Source of the DNA: Solobacterium sp.
Lineage (GTDB): Bacteria; Bacillota_I; Bacilli_A; Erysipelotrichales; Erysipelotrichaceae
Length of the DNA: 8,057 nt
Direction: 5' to 3'
NCBI GenBank assembly: GCA_015256455.1
Contig: JABZMB010000055.1
Location: 1 to 8,057, forward strand
Made by a program: the position numbers and the translations under genes. The notes beneath the pieces are model-generated. The model saw only the letters and a program-made list of their open reading frames with translations, did no database searches and was not told the DNA's origin. This document shows, one piece after another, positions 1 through 5,588 of this stretch (positions are counted from its first letter, which is position 1; every line of letters starts with the position of its first letter).

Positions 1-837
1 GCAAAGATTCCAGGTCAACAAAAGTACTTAGATGATGTATTCCAAATTCCTCAATTAGAAGAGGGAAAACAAACTACAATCAATGGACCTTTAGATATTC
101 GCTTTGACCATGTATGGTTTGGATATCGCAAAGATACACCTGTGATAAAAGACCTCAGTTTTGAAATCAAACAAAATGAAAAGGTCGCAATTGTAGGACC
201 TAGTGGATGCGGTAAGACGACAATTGTCAATCTTCTCTCTCGGTTCTGGGATGTAGATAAAGGGGCAATATATCTAGCGGGAAAGGATATTCGTGAGTAT
301 ACAGTAGAGACATTGTTTAAACAGATGTCTGTCGTATTCCAGGATGTATATTTATTCAACGATACGATTATGAATAATATTCGCTTTGCAAAACCAGAAG
401 CCACAGATCAAGAAATCTTTGATGTGTGTCAGAAAGCACGTTGCGCAGAGTTTATATCGAAACTTCCACAGGGATATGAAACTGTCATTGGGGAAGGTGG
501 TGCAAACCTTAGTGGTGGTGAGAAACAACGCATCAGTATTGCTCGTGCATTGTTAAAGGATGCGCCAATCATTCTGTTGGATGAAGCTACATCAAGTGTA
601 GACCCAGAAAATGAGGCAGAAATTCTAGCTGCGATTGATGAACTGTGTAAAGGAAAGACAGTTATATCCATTGCACATCGTATCAGTACCGTAGAAAGTG
701 TAGATCATATTCTTGTCATTAATGATGGTTCTCTACAAGAAGAAGGAAAACATGAGGAACTGATTCAGAATGGTGGAATCTATGCTGGCTTTATCAAATC
801 TCGTAGAGACGCAAAAGGATGGAGAATCGAGAATTAA
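1..837 (+). CDS. ABC exporter (permease-ATPase fusion type), C-terminal part with complete nucleotide-binding domain; 5' end off window
   Basis: ATP-binding half of an ABC exporter, which would power export of an unknown substrate across the cytoplasmic membrane. The frame is open from base 1, so 278 residues are seen and the transmembrane domain is missing; an internal GTG at 142 is not a credible start because it lies inside the ATPase fold. Visible motifs, by fragment residue: A-loop Tyr42 in HVWFGY, Walker A GPSGCGKTT (66-74), Q-loop Gln114 in VVFQD, signature LSGGE (170-174), Walker B IILLDE (190-195), D-loop SSVD and switch His226 in IAHR. All catalytic positions are intact. The linker before the A-loop and the short tail after the ATPase are typical of fused permease-ATPase exporters. 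The wording around the signature and Walker B (SIARALLKDAPIILLDEATSSVDPENE) recalls the YbtP/IrtA-like branch, but substrate cannot be inferred. Such proteins often pair with a second half-transporter, perhaps just upstream. A hairpin and a terminator follow the stop. Confidence 0.93.
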   Translation, partial: AKIPGQQKYLDDVFQIPQLEEGKQTTINGPLDIRFDHVWFGYRKDTPVIKDLSFEIKQNEKVAIVGPSGCGKTTIVNLLSRFWDVDKGAIYLAGKDIREYTVETLFKQMSVVFQDVYLFNDTIMNNIRFAKPEATDQEIFDVCQKARCAEFISKLPQGYETVIGEGGANLSGGEKQRISIARALLKDAPIILLDEATSSVDPENEAEILAAIDELCKGKTVISIAHRISTVESVDHILVINDGSLQEEGKHEELIQNGGIYAGFIKSRRDAKGWRIEN

Positions 838-861
838 ACTATGCATGAATGGTGAAATCTG

Positions 862-892
862 ATATTGCTTAATATAGGGTTTTAAGCAATAT
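862..892. repeat. Perfect 11-bp inverted repeat downstream of the ABC gene
   Basis: ATATTGCTTAA (862-872) and TTAAGCAATAT (882-892) are perfect inverted copies around a 9-base loop (TATAGGGTT). No run of T follows on the + strand, so it is not a standard intrinsic terminator. It sits 24 bases after the ABC stop codon and could be a 3'-end stabilising hairpin, a weak terminator or a protein-binding palindrome. Confidence 0.6.
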
Positions 893-922
893 AAGTATTA
901 ACTCAAATGTTAGGGTTTATAT

Positions 923-956
923 AAGAGGCAGATGTGACCATCTGTCTCTTGTTAAT
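923..956 (+). terminator. Probable intrinsic terminator of the ABC transporter unit
   Basis: A 12-bp stem is formed by AAGAGGCAGATG (923-934) and CATCTGTCTCTT (939-950), with one G-U pair and a TGAC tetraloop. The bases after it (TTGTTAATTTGTT, from 949) are T-rich but interrupted, so the tail is weaker than ideal. Its place between the ABC gene and the first pflB promoter candidate fits a transcription end for the upstream operon. Confidence 0.72.
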
Positions 957-966
957 TTGTTAACTT
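949..966 (+). promoter_or_regulatory. Rex-like redox operator upstream of pflB
   Basis: The sequence reads TTGTTAA, four bases TTTG, then TTAACTT. The Rex consensus known from clostridial genomes is TTGTTAA-N4-TTAACAA; the left half matches fully, the right half in five of seven positions, and the spacing is exact. Rex is an NADH-sensing repressor that often controls fermentation genes, so a site ahead of pflB makes biological sense. It lies 5 bases upstream of the -35 of the first promoter candidate. Its left end shares two bases with the terminator stem, so part of the similarity could be chance in AT-rich DNA. Confidence 0.5.
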
Positions 967-971
967 AGTTC

Positions 972-1000
972 TTGCAATGCGTATTACATGGGCGTATAAT
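972..1000 (+). promoter_or_regulatory. pflB promoter candidate P1 (sigma-A type)
   Basis: TTGCAA at 972-977 and a perfect TATAAT at 995-1000 are separated by 17 bases, the optimal spacing. Expected start of transcription is near 1007, giving a leader of about 195 bases. It is flanked by a Rex-like site upstream and an inverted repeat across the start site downstream, which suggests a regulated promoter. Confidence 0.6.
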
Positions 1001-1003
1001 TCG

Positions 1004-1023
1004 GTTAGTTTACTAAAACTAAC
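1004..1023. repeat. 8-bp inverted repeat across the predicted P1 start site
   Basis: GTTAGTTT (1004-1011) and AAACTAAC (1016-1023) are perfect inverted copies separated by ACTA. It begins 4 bases after the P1 -10 box, where a repressor would block initiation. It would also form a hairpin at the extreme 5' end of a P1 transcript, which could protect the mRNA. The sequence does not tell these options apart. Confidence 0.5.
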
Positions 1024-1102
1024 TGGAAAATGATAGTGTTCTATGATGCTTGCATGTTATCTGAATTGTTAACTAACATTGTTGGAATTCTAAATAAAAC
1101 CG

Positions 1103-1115
1103 TGTGAATTTCACA
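1103..1115. promoter_or_regulatory. Palindrome TGTGAATTTCACA in the pflB leader, operator candidate
   Basis: TGTGAA and TTCACA are perfect inverted halves around a single central T. The half-sites equal those of Rex and Crp/Fnr-family operators, but the spacing is wrong for both: Rex has four bases between TGTGAA and TTCACA, and Crp/Fnr has six between TGTGA and TCACA. TTCACA could also be the -35 of a promoter whose -10 is TAATAT (1133-1138, 17-base spacer). It may be an operator for an unidentified regulator. Confidence 0.4.
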
Positions 1116-1140
1116 AGCAAAAAATAATCTGATAATATCA

Positions 1141-1170
1141 TTGGACGTACAAACCGCTTTCATTTACAAT
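1141..1170 (+). promoter_or_regulatory. pflB promoter candidate P2
   Basis: TTGGAC (1141-1146) and TACAAT (1165-1170) are separated by 18 bases, with expected start of transcription near 1177 and a leader of about 25 bases. The -10 matches five of six consensus bases; the -35 is weak. The palindrome TGATAATATCA (1130-1140) abuts the -35. It could act as a second pflB promoter in addition to P1. Confidence 0.4.
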
Positions 1171-1201
1171 AAAAAACGTTAGGTAGACGGAGGAGAAGAC
1201 A

Positions 1202-3454
1202 ATGCTAAATAATGAAAAATGGCAAGGCTTCCAGGGAAGAAACTGGAAGGAAGAATGCAATGTTCGCGACTTCATTCAAGCAAACTACAAACCATATGAT
1301 GGTGATGAGAGTTTCTTGGCTGACGCAACAGATGCGACTAACAAGCTTTGGGGCAAATTACAGGAATTGCAGAAGGCTGAACGTGCAAAGGGTGGCGTTC
1401 TAGATGAAGAGGCTGATGTAGTATCAGGCTTAACTGCTTATGGCCCAGGCTATATTGATGAATCCTTAAAGGATTTGGAAAAGGTTGTAGGTCTTCAGAC
1501 AGATAAGCCTTTAAAGAGAGCGTTTATGCCTTATGGTGGTATTCGTATGGCAGAAGAAGCGTTATCTACATATGGCTATACACCAAATCCAGAATTACAT
1601 AAGATTTTTACAGAGTATCACAAGACACACAACCAAGCAGTATTTGATGCATATACACCAGAGATGAAGATTGCTAGAAGCAGTCACGTTATTACTGGTT
1701 TACCAGATACATATGGTCGTGGACGTATCGTTGGTGACTACCGCCGTGTAGCTTTATATGGTATTGACCAATTGATCGCATGGAAAGAAGAAGATAAGTT
1801 AAACTGTGGCGATGGTACAATGGTGGATGATATCATCCGTCAAAGAGAAGAACTATCTGAACAGATTCGTGCTTTAGAAGGTATGAAGAAGATGGCTGCT
1901 GTATACGGATATGATATTTCCGCTCCAGCATCCAACGCTAAGGAAGCAGTTCAGTGGTTATACTTCGGTTACCTAGCAGCTATCAAGACACAGAATGGTG
2001 CTGCGATGTCTGTAGGACGTATCTCCACATTCTTAGATATCTATATCGAAAGAGATTTAGAGGCAGGTACATTAACAGAAAGCGAAGCACAGGAATTAAT
2101 TGACCATATCGTTATGAAGTTCCGTATGGTTAAGTTTGCTCGTATTCCTGCATACAATGAATTATTCTCTGGTGACCCAGTATGGGCAACACTAGAAGTT
2201 GCAGGTATGGGTATGGATGGTCGCTCTATGGTTACAAAGAACGACTTCCGTTTCTTACATACATTAGAAAATATGGGTCCTTCACCAGAACCTAACTTAA
2301 CAGTATTGTACTCATCCCGTTTACCAGAAAACTTCCGTAAGTATGCGGCTAAGATCTCTGTCACAACAAGTTCTATTCAGTATGAAAATGACGATGTAAT
2401 GCGCCCTGAATGGGGAGATGATTACAGCATCTGCTGCTGCGTATCTGCTACACAGACAGGTAAGGAAATGCAGTTCTTCGGTGCACGTGCAAACCTTGCG
2501 AAGGCACTTCTATACGCTATCAATGGTGGTGTAGATGAAAAGAGCTTTAAGCAAGTTGGTCCAGCATACCGTCCAATTACTTCTGAATACCTAGACTACG
2601 CTGAAGTAGAAGAGAGATATGTTCAGATGTTAGATTGGTTAGCAGGTCTATATGTAAATATCTTAAACCTCATCCAATACATGCATGACAAGTATTACTA
2701 TGAAGCAGCTGAAATGGCTTTAATTGATACAGATGTTAGAAGAACATTCGCAACTGGTATTGCAGGATTCAGCCATGTTATTGACTCACTATCCGCAATC
2801 AAGTATGCAAAGGTTAAGACAGTTCGTGATGAAAATGGATTGGTTGTTGACTATGAGATTGAGGGTGACTTCCCTAAGTATGGTAATGATGATGACCGTG
2901 CAGATGAAATTGGTGTATGGTTATTAAAGACATTCATCACAATGATTAAGAAGCACCACACATACCGTAACTCAGAAGCTACAACTTCAATTTTGACAAT
3001 TACATCAAACGTTGTTTACGGTAAGTACACAGGTAATATGCCAGATGGCCGTCGTGCTTGGACACCATTAGCTCCAGGTGCTAACCCATCTTATGGTGCA
3101 GAACAGAATGGATTACTAGCATCCTTGAACTCACTCACAAAGCTTCCATATCACTGGGCATTAGATGGTATTTCTAATACACAGACAATGGATCCTAATG
3201 CATTAGGTCATAGTGATGTTGAAAGATCTAACAACCTTGTAAACGTATTAGATGGTTACTTTGACCAAGGTGCTCACCACCTCAACGTGAACGTCTTCGG
3301 TAAGGAGAAACTTGTTGATGCGATGGAACATCCAGAGAAGCCAGAATACGCTAACTTCACAATCCGTGTTTCCGGATATGCAGTTAAGTTTATCTCTCTA
3401 ACTAGAGAACAACAGTTAGACGTTATCGCAAGAACATTCCACGATCATATGTAA
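1202..3454 (+). CDS. pflB: Formate C-acetyltransferase (pyruvate formate-lyase)
   Basis: Cytoplasmic glycyl-radical enzyme that converts pyruvate and CoA to acetyl-CoA and formate without oxygen, the central step of mixed-acid fermentation. At 750 residues it is near full family length (E. coli 759). The active-site pair is Cys412-Cys413 inside SICCCVSAT, and the radical glycine is Gly725 in IRVSGYAV, exactly 25 residues from the C-terminus as in E. coli PflB. The PFL domain fills the first roughly 620 residues and the glycine-radical domain the rest, including the Asn-rich NVLDGYFDQGAHHLNVNVFG stretch. A GGAGGAG ribosome binding site at 1189-1195 sets the ATG at 1202. Compared with E. coli IACCVS, a third Cys (411) precedes the catalytic pair. 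Its activase follows 93 bases downstream past a terminator-like hairpin. Control probably runs through the 838-1201 region. The product is oxygen-sensitive in its active form, pointing to an anaerobic lifestyle. Confidence 0.98.
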   Translation: MLNNEKWQGFQGRNWKEECNVRDFIQANYKPYDGDESFLADATDATNKLWGKLQELQKAERAKGGVLDEEADVVSGLTAYGPGYIDESLKDLEKVVGLQTDKPLKRAFMPYGGIRMAEEALSTYGYTPNPELHKIFTEYHKTHNQAVFDAYTPEMKIARSSHVITGLPDTYGRGRIVGDYRRVALYGIDQLIAWKEEDKLNCGDGTMVDDIIRQREELSEQIRALEGMKKMAAVYGYDISAPASNAKEAVQWLYFGYLAAIKTQNGAAMSVGRISTFLDIYIERDLEAGTLTESEAQELIDHIVMKFRMVKFARIPAYNELFSGDPVWATLEVAGMGMDGRSMVTKNDFRFLHTLENMGPSPEPNLTVLYSSRLPENFRKYAAKISVTTSSIQYENDDVMRPEWGDDYSICCCVSATQTGKEMQFFGARANLAKALLYAINGGVDEKSFKQVGPAYRPITSEYLDYAEVEERYVQMLDWLAGLYVNILNLIQYMHDKYYYEAAEMALIDTDVRRTFATGIAGFSHVIDSLSAIKYAKVKTVRDENGLVVDYEIEGDFPKYGNDDDRADEIGVWLLKTFITMIKKHHTYRNSEATTSILTITSNVVYGKYTGNMPDGRRAWTPLAPGANPSYGAEQNGLLASLNSLTKLPYHWALDGISNTQTMDPNALGHSDVERSNNLVNVLDGYFDQGAHHLNVNVFGKEKLVDAMEHPEKPEYANFTIRVSGYAVKFISLTREQQLDVIARTFHDHM

Positions 3455-3487
3455 TCGTTCTTGTGTAAAACAAGACTATAGTTTGAT

Positions 3488-3519
3488 AAAATGACTCTGT
3501 TATCTACAGAGTCATTTTT
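3488..3519 (+). terminator. Terminator or attenuator between pflB and pflA
   Basis: ATGACTCTGT (3491-3500) pairs with ACAGAGTCAT (3506-3515) around a TATCT loop, extended by A3488-3490 with T3516-3518, and the T run continues to 3519. This is a standard intrinsic terminator shape. As no good promoter follows before pflA, partial read-through is the likely means of making far less activase than lyase. Confidence 0.8.
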
Positions 3520-3547
3520 ATACAGAATGATATAAAGGAGTGAGAAT

Positions 3548-4276
3548 ATGAAGGGACGCATACATTCATTTGAAACCTTCGGGGCAGTTGATGGACCTGG
3601 AGTAAGATTTATTATATTTTTAAAAGGTTGTAATATGCGCTGTAAATATTGCCATAATCCAGATACTTGGGAAATGGCAGGTGGAGAACTTTATACCGCA
3701 GAGGAAGTATTGCAAAAGGCATTACGTTATAAAAATTATTGGGTGAATGGTGGTGGAATCACCGTATCTGGAGGAGAAGCCCTCTTACAAATGGATTTCA
3801 TGATTGAACTATTTGAACTAGCGCATAAACATGGTATCCACTGTACTCTAGATACAGCTGGTAATCCATTTACATACGAAGAGCCATTCTTCTCTAAGTT
3901 TGAAAGACTCATGAAAGTTACAGATTTAGTCCTCTTTGACTTAAAAGAAATTGATGATAAAGTACATCGCTATCTAACAGGTGTATCAAATGAAAATATC
4001 TTGGCATGTGCGAAGTATCTTTCTGATCATCATATTCCAATGTGGATTCGACATGTTTTGGTTCCTGGAATTACCGCAAATGAAGAGGATTTACAGAAGC
4101 TAAGAGAATTTATCGACACACTGGATTCCGTTGAAAGAGTAGAGGTGTTACCATATCATGTATTAGGTATCTCGAAATACGAGAAGATGGGAATCAGTTA
4201 TCCTCTAATGGATACGCCACAACCTACAAAAGAACAGATTGAAACTGCAGAAAGGATTTTGGGGGTGAAGAAATGA
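3548..4276 (+). CDS. pflA: Pyruvate formate-lyase activating enzyme (radical SAM)
   Basis: Radical-SAM activase that uses a [4Fe-4S] cluster and S-adenosylmethionine to abstract hydrogen from Gly725 of PflB, creating the glycyl radical. Length 242 residues, close to E. coli PflA (246). The cluster motif CNMRCKYC supplies Cys28, Cys32 and Cys35; the SAM-contacting GGE motif is at 75-77 (VSGGEAL). The N-terminal SFETFGAVDGPGVRF stretch is typical of PFL activases, and there is no extra ferredoxin-like cluster domain as found in glycerol dehydratase-type activases, which supports PflA over other members. An AGGAG site at 3536-3540 precedes the ATG by 7 bases. The gene overlaps the next by ATGA (4273-4276), so the two are probably translated from one mRNA. 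Expression is likely by read-through of the upstream hairpin. Confidence 0.97.
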   Translation: MKGRIHSFETFGAVDGPGVRFIIFLKGCNMRCKYCHNPDTWEMAGGELYTAEEVLQKALRYKNYWVNGGGITVSGGEALLQMDFMIELFELAHKHGIHCTLDTAGNPFTYEEPFFSKFERLMKVTDLVLFDLKEIDDKVHRYLTGVSNENILACAKYLSDHHIPMWIRHVLVPGITANEEDLQKLREFIDTLDSVERVEVLPYHVLGISKYEKMGISYPLMDTPQPTKEQIETAERILGVKK

Positions 4277-5040
4277 GTGATATTCTCGGCATTGAAAAGA
4301 AAAGAAACTTACGTGATCTAGGTGGTTACAAGACTCAAAATGGCAAACATGTTAAGAAAGAGTATTTCTTTCGTAGCAGTCGTTTAATGGACTTCGATCA
4401 AAATGAACTAGAAATCTTAAATTCTTTACATATTCAGAAGATTTATGATTTACGTTCAAAGGAAGAAGTGAAGGATGCACCAGATCCAACGTTGAAAGGT
4501 GCCGAATATATTCATTTATCAGCCGCAATACGTGCAGATGGAACGGAAGTAAACTTTTCGCCAGCTGCACTCATCGCAGAAAATGTCTATTCCAAAGAAA
4601 GCAATGATGAATTTACACATAAGGTGTATGGTAACTTACCATTCTGTTATGCATATAAGAAAATGTTTGAGGATATCATAGCAGGTAATGTACCAATCCT
4701 ATTCCATTGTTCTGCTGGGAAAGACCGTACAGGAATAGCAGCAATCTTAATTCTACTAGCACTTGGTGTAGACGAAGAGACAGCGATTTATGACTACATG
4801 TTAACGAATGAATACCGTAAGGAATATATTGATCGTTTCAAAAAGGATTTCCCTCTTACAAAAATAGATGGAGAACTCGCGGGTATGTTACTGGCGTATG
4901 AGGGAGTAACATATACCAATGCGGCGTATTCACTAAAACGTATCAAAGAGAAGTACATTAGCTTTGATGAATATTTTGAAACAGAATTCAATCTTGATAA
5001 GTATGCATTACAAAAACTAAGAGATTTATATACAGAATAA
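4273..5040 (+). CDS. PtpB/LipA-like protein tyrosine phosphatase
   Basis: Cysteine-based phosphatase of 255 residues from the bacterial tyrosine/dual-specificity family that includes mycobacterial PtpB and Listeria LipA. The P-loop HCSAGKDRTG is at 145-154, with nucleophile Cys146 and phosphate-binding Arg152; Lys150-Asp151 are the family-specific residues seen in enzymes acting on phosphotyrosine and sometimes phosphoinositides. N-terminal NLRDLGGY (12-19) and FFRSSRL (32-38), and the C-terminal KEKYISFDEYF segment, are also typical. There is no signal peptide or membrane segment, so it should be cytoplasmic, unlike secreted virulence members. The start overlaps the pflA stop (ATGA) with a GGGGGTG site just upstream, indicating translational coupling. 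A terminator ends the unit right after the stop. Catalytic residues are complete, so it should be active. Substrate is unknown; a link to PFL regulation is only a guess from position. Confidence 0.92.
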   Translation: MSDILGIEKKRNLRDLGGYKTQNGKHVKKEYFFRSSRLMDFDQNELEILNSLHIQKIYDLRSKEEVKDAPDPTLKGAEYIHLSAAIRADGTEVNFSPAALIAENVYSKESNDEFTHKVYGNLPFCYAYKKMFEDIIAGNVPILFHCSAGKDRTGIAAILILLALGVDEETAIYDYMLTNEYRKEYIDRFKKDFPLTKIDGELAGMLLAYEGVTYTNAAYSLKRIKEKYISFDEYFETEFNLDKYALQKLRDLYTE

Positions 5041-5064
5041 ACGACAGAATAATCTGTCGTTTTG
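5039..5064 (+). terminator. Intrinsic terminator after the phosphatase gene
   Basis: ACGACAGA (5041-5048) pairs with TCTGTCGT (5053-5060) around ATAA, extended by the last two A of the stop codon with T5061-5062; the tail TTTGTATTATT is T-rich. It closes the pflB-pflA-phosphatase cluster. Confidence 0.8.
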
Positions 5065-5089
5065 TATTATTCTCTGAAAGGTATATGAT
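5062..5089 (+). promoter_or_regulatory. Weak promoter candidate for the 118-residue protein
   Basis: TTGTAT (5062-5067) and TATGAT (5084-5089) lie 16 bases apart. The -10 matches five of six consensus bases, the -35 only three. The start would fall near 5096, almost on the ribosome binding site GGAG (5097-5100), which leaves a very short leader. This overlap lowers confidence, and read-through from upstream is an alternative. Confidence 0.3.
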
Positions 5090-5107
5090 TACATATGGAG
5101 AAATACA

Positions 5108-5464
5108 ATGGAGATATCAAATAAACAAAAGACTTTTATCGTGAAGATACTAAAAAATGTAATCCCAATCATTGTGTTGATTTTCTTTTTGAATTTTGTT
5201 TATCAAGAAACAAGAAAGTATGACTTTGTAGGAGTGTGGTTTCCGGACTATGAAGATGATGTTACATTCCAGTTTAATCCTGATTATTCGGGTGTTTATT
5301 ATGATGATTTGACGAAAGTTGCCTTTCTATGGAAGAATCATGGTAACAAAATTGAGATAACGATGAATGATGAAAAGAAGATCTATTATTACACGATAGA
5401 GGGCAAAGAAATACATTTAAAATCAGATGGTGAGTCATTTATTCTCTATAAATACGGAAACTAA
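5108..5464 (+). CDS. Small membrane-anchored protein of unknown function
   Basis: Not assigned to a known family. It has 118 residues: a short basic N-terminus (KQK, K13, K16), one hydrophobic segment at about 17-32 (NVIPIIVLIFFLNFVY), then about 85 residues rich in aromatic and beta-forming residues. With no cleavage site or lipobox Cys, the segment is more likely a signal anchor leaving the C-terminal domain outside the membrane. The outer part runs FVGVWFPDYEDDVTFQFNPDY then alternating short strands (KIEITM, KIYYYTI, EIHLKS, FILYKY), a pattern like small lipocalin-like beta-barrel domains that begin with a G-x-W motif; this fold is inference. The ATG at 5108 is supported by GGAG at 5097-5100. 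It stands between terminators at 5039-5064 and 5496-5521, so it is probably transcribed alone. Confidence 0.75.
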   Translation: MEISNKQKTFIVKILKNVIPIIVLIFFLNFVYQETRKYDFVGVWFPDYEDDVTFQFNPDYSGVYYDDLTKVAFLWKNHGNKIEITMNDEKKIYYYTIEGKEIHLKSDGESFILYKYGN

Positions 5465-5491
5465 TTAGCAATCATCATATAGTTATGCTAA
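5465..5491. promoter_or_regulatory. Degenerate CIRCE-like inverted repeat
   Basis: TTAGCAATC (5465-5473) and TTATGCTAA (5483-5491) are separated by nine bases. Against CIRCE (TTAGCACTC-N9-GAGTGCTAA) the left arm matches eight of nine and the right arm six of nine, with exact arm spacing. The true inverted part is ATTAGCA/TGCTAAT. It begins directly after the stop of the small membrane-protein gene, upstream of its terminator, 97 bases centre-to-centre from the clear CIRCE of hsp20. It may be a weak auxiliary HrcA site, a relic, or a chance repeat. Confidence 0.35.
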
Positions 5492-5495
5492 TAAT

Positions 5496-5524
5496 AAAAA
5501 GCCTTTAAATAAAGGCTTTTTATA
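5496..5524. terminator. Intrinsic terminator after the 118-residue protein
   Basis: AAAAAGCCTTT (5496-5506) and AAAGGCTTTTT (5511-5521) form an 11-bp stem with AAAT loop. The A-rich left and T-rich right flanks mean it could work in both directions, but only the + strand has a gene to end here. Confidence 0.85.
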
Positions 5525-5561
5525 TATATAAACTATAAATAGAAAAAATTTTTAATAATTT

Positions 5562-5588
5562 TTAGCACTTAGGTATTGACAGTGCTAA
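5562..5588. promoter_or_regulatory. CIRCE operator (HrcA-binding site) of hsp20
   Basis: TTAGCACTT, nine bases, then CAGTGCTAA: this matches CIRCE (TTAGCACTC-N9-GAGTGCTAA) in 16 of 18 arm positions, with only the innermost base of each arm changed and spacing exact. CIRCE is bound by HrcA, the repressor of class I heat-shock genes such as groESL and dnaK. The right arm contains part of the -35 box, so bound HrcA would shut off the promoter. Confidence 0.9.

Larger units (their letters stand above)
838..1201. other. 364-base non-coding region: ABC operon end and pflB control region
   Basis: No coding frame of note is visible on either strand. In order it holds the 11-bp inverted repeat (862-892), a terminator (923-950), a Rex-like site (949-966), a sigma-A-type promoter (972-1000), an inverted repeat over its expected start site (1004-1023), a lone TTGTTAA half-site (1066-1072), the palindrome TGTGAATTTCACA (1103-1115), the palindrome TGATAATATCA (1130-1140), a second promoter candidate (1141-1170) and the pflB ribosome binding site. 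If the first promoter is used, the pflB leader is about 195 bases. No known riboswitch class was recognised in it. Confidence 0.8.

Noticed and set aside
142..837. GTG at 142 as the start of a short stand-alone ATPase
   Set aside because: The frame is open to base 1 and encodes the normal linker and A-loop tyrosine of an exporter NBD before 142, so the gene continues off the left edge.
1103..1115. CcpA catabolite-response element
   Set aside because: The palindrome lacks the central CG and flanking pattern of cre sites, so it was kept only as an unassigned operator candidate.
2041..2364. Minus-strand reading frame inside pflB
   Set aside because: Antisense shadow of a strongly conserved enzyme; no ribosome binding site or recognisable domain. 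The same holds for the other short frames within the ABC gene, pflB and the phosphatase gene.
3459..3490. Separate pflA promoter and the TCTTGT/ACAAGA inverted repeat after pflB
   Set aside because: Possible boxes (TTGTGT with TGATAA) match poorly and any transcript would run straight into the 3488-3519 terminator hairpin; the 6-bp repeat is too short to support alone.
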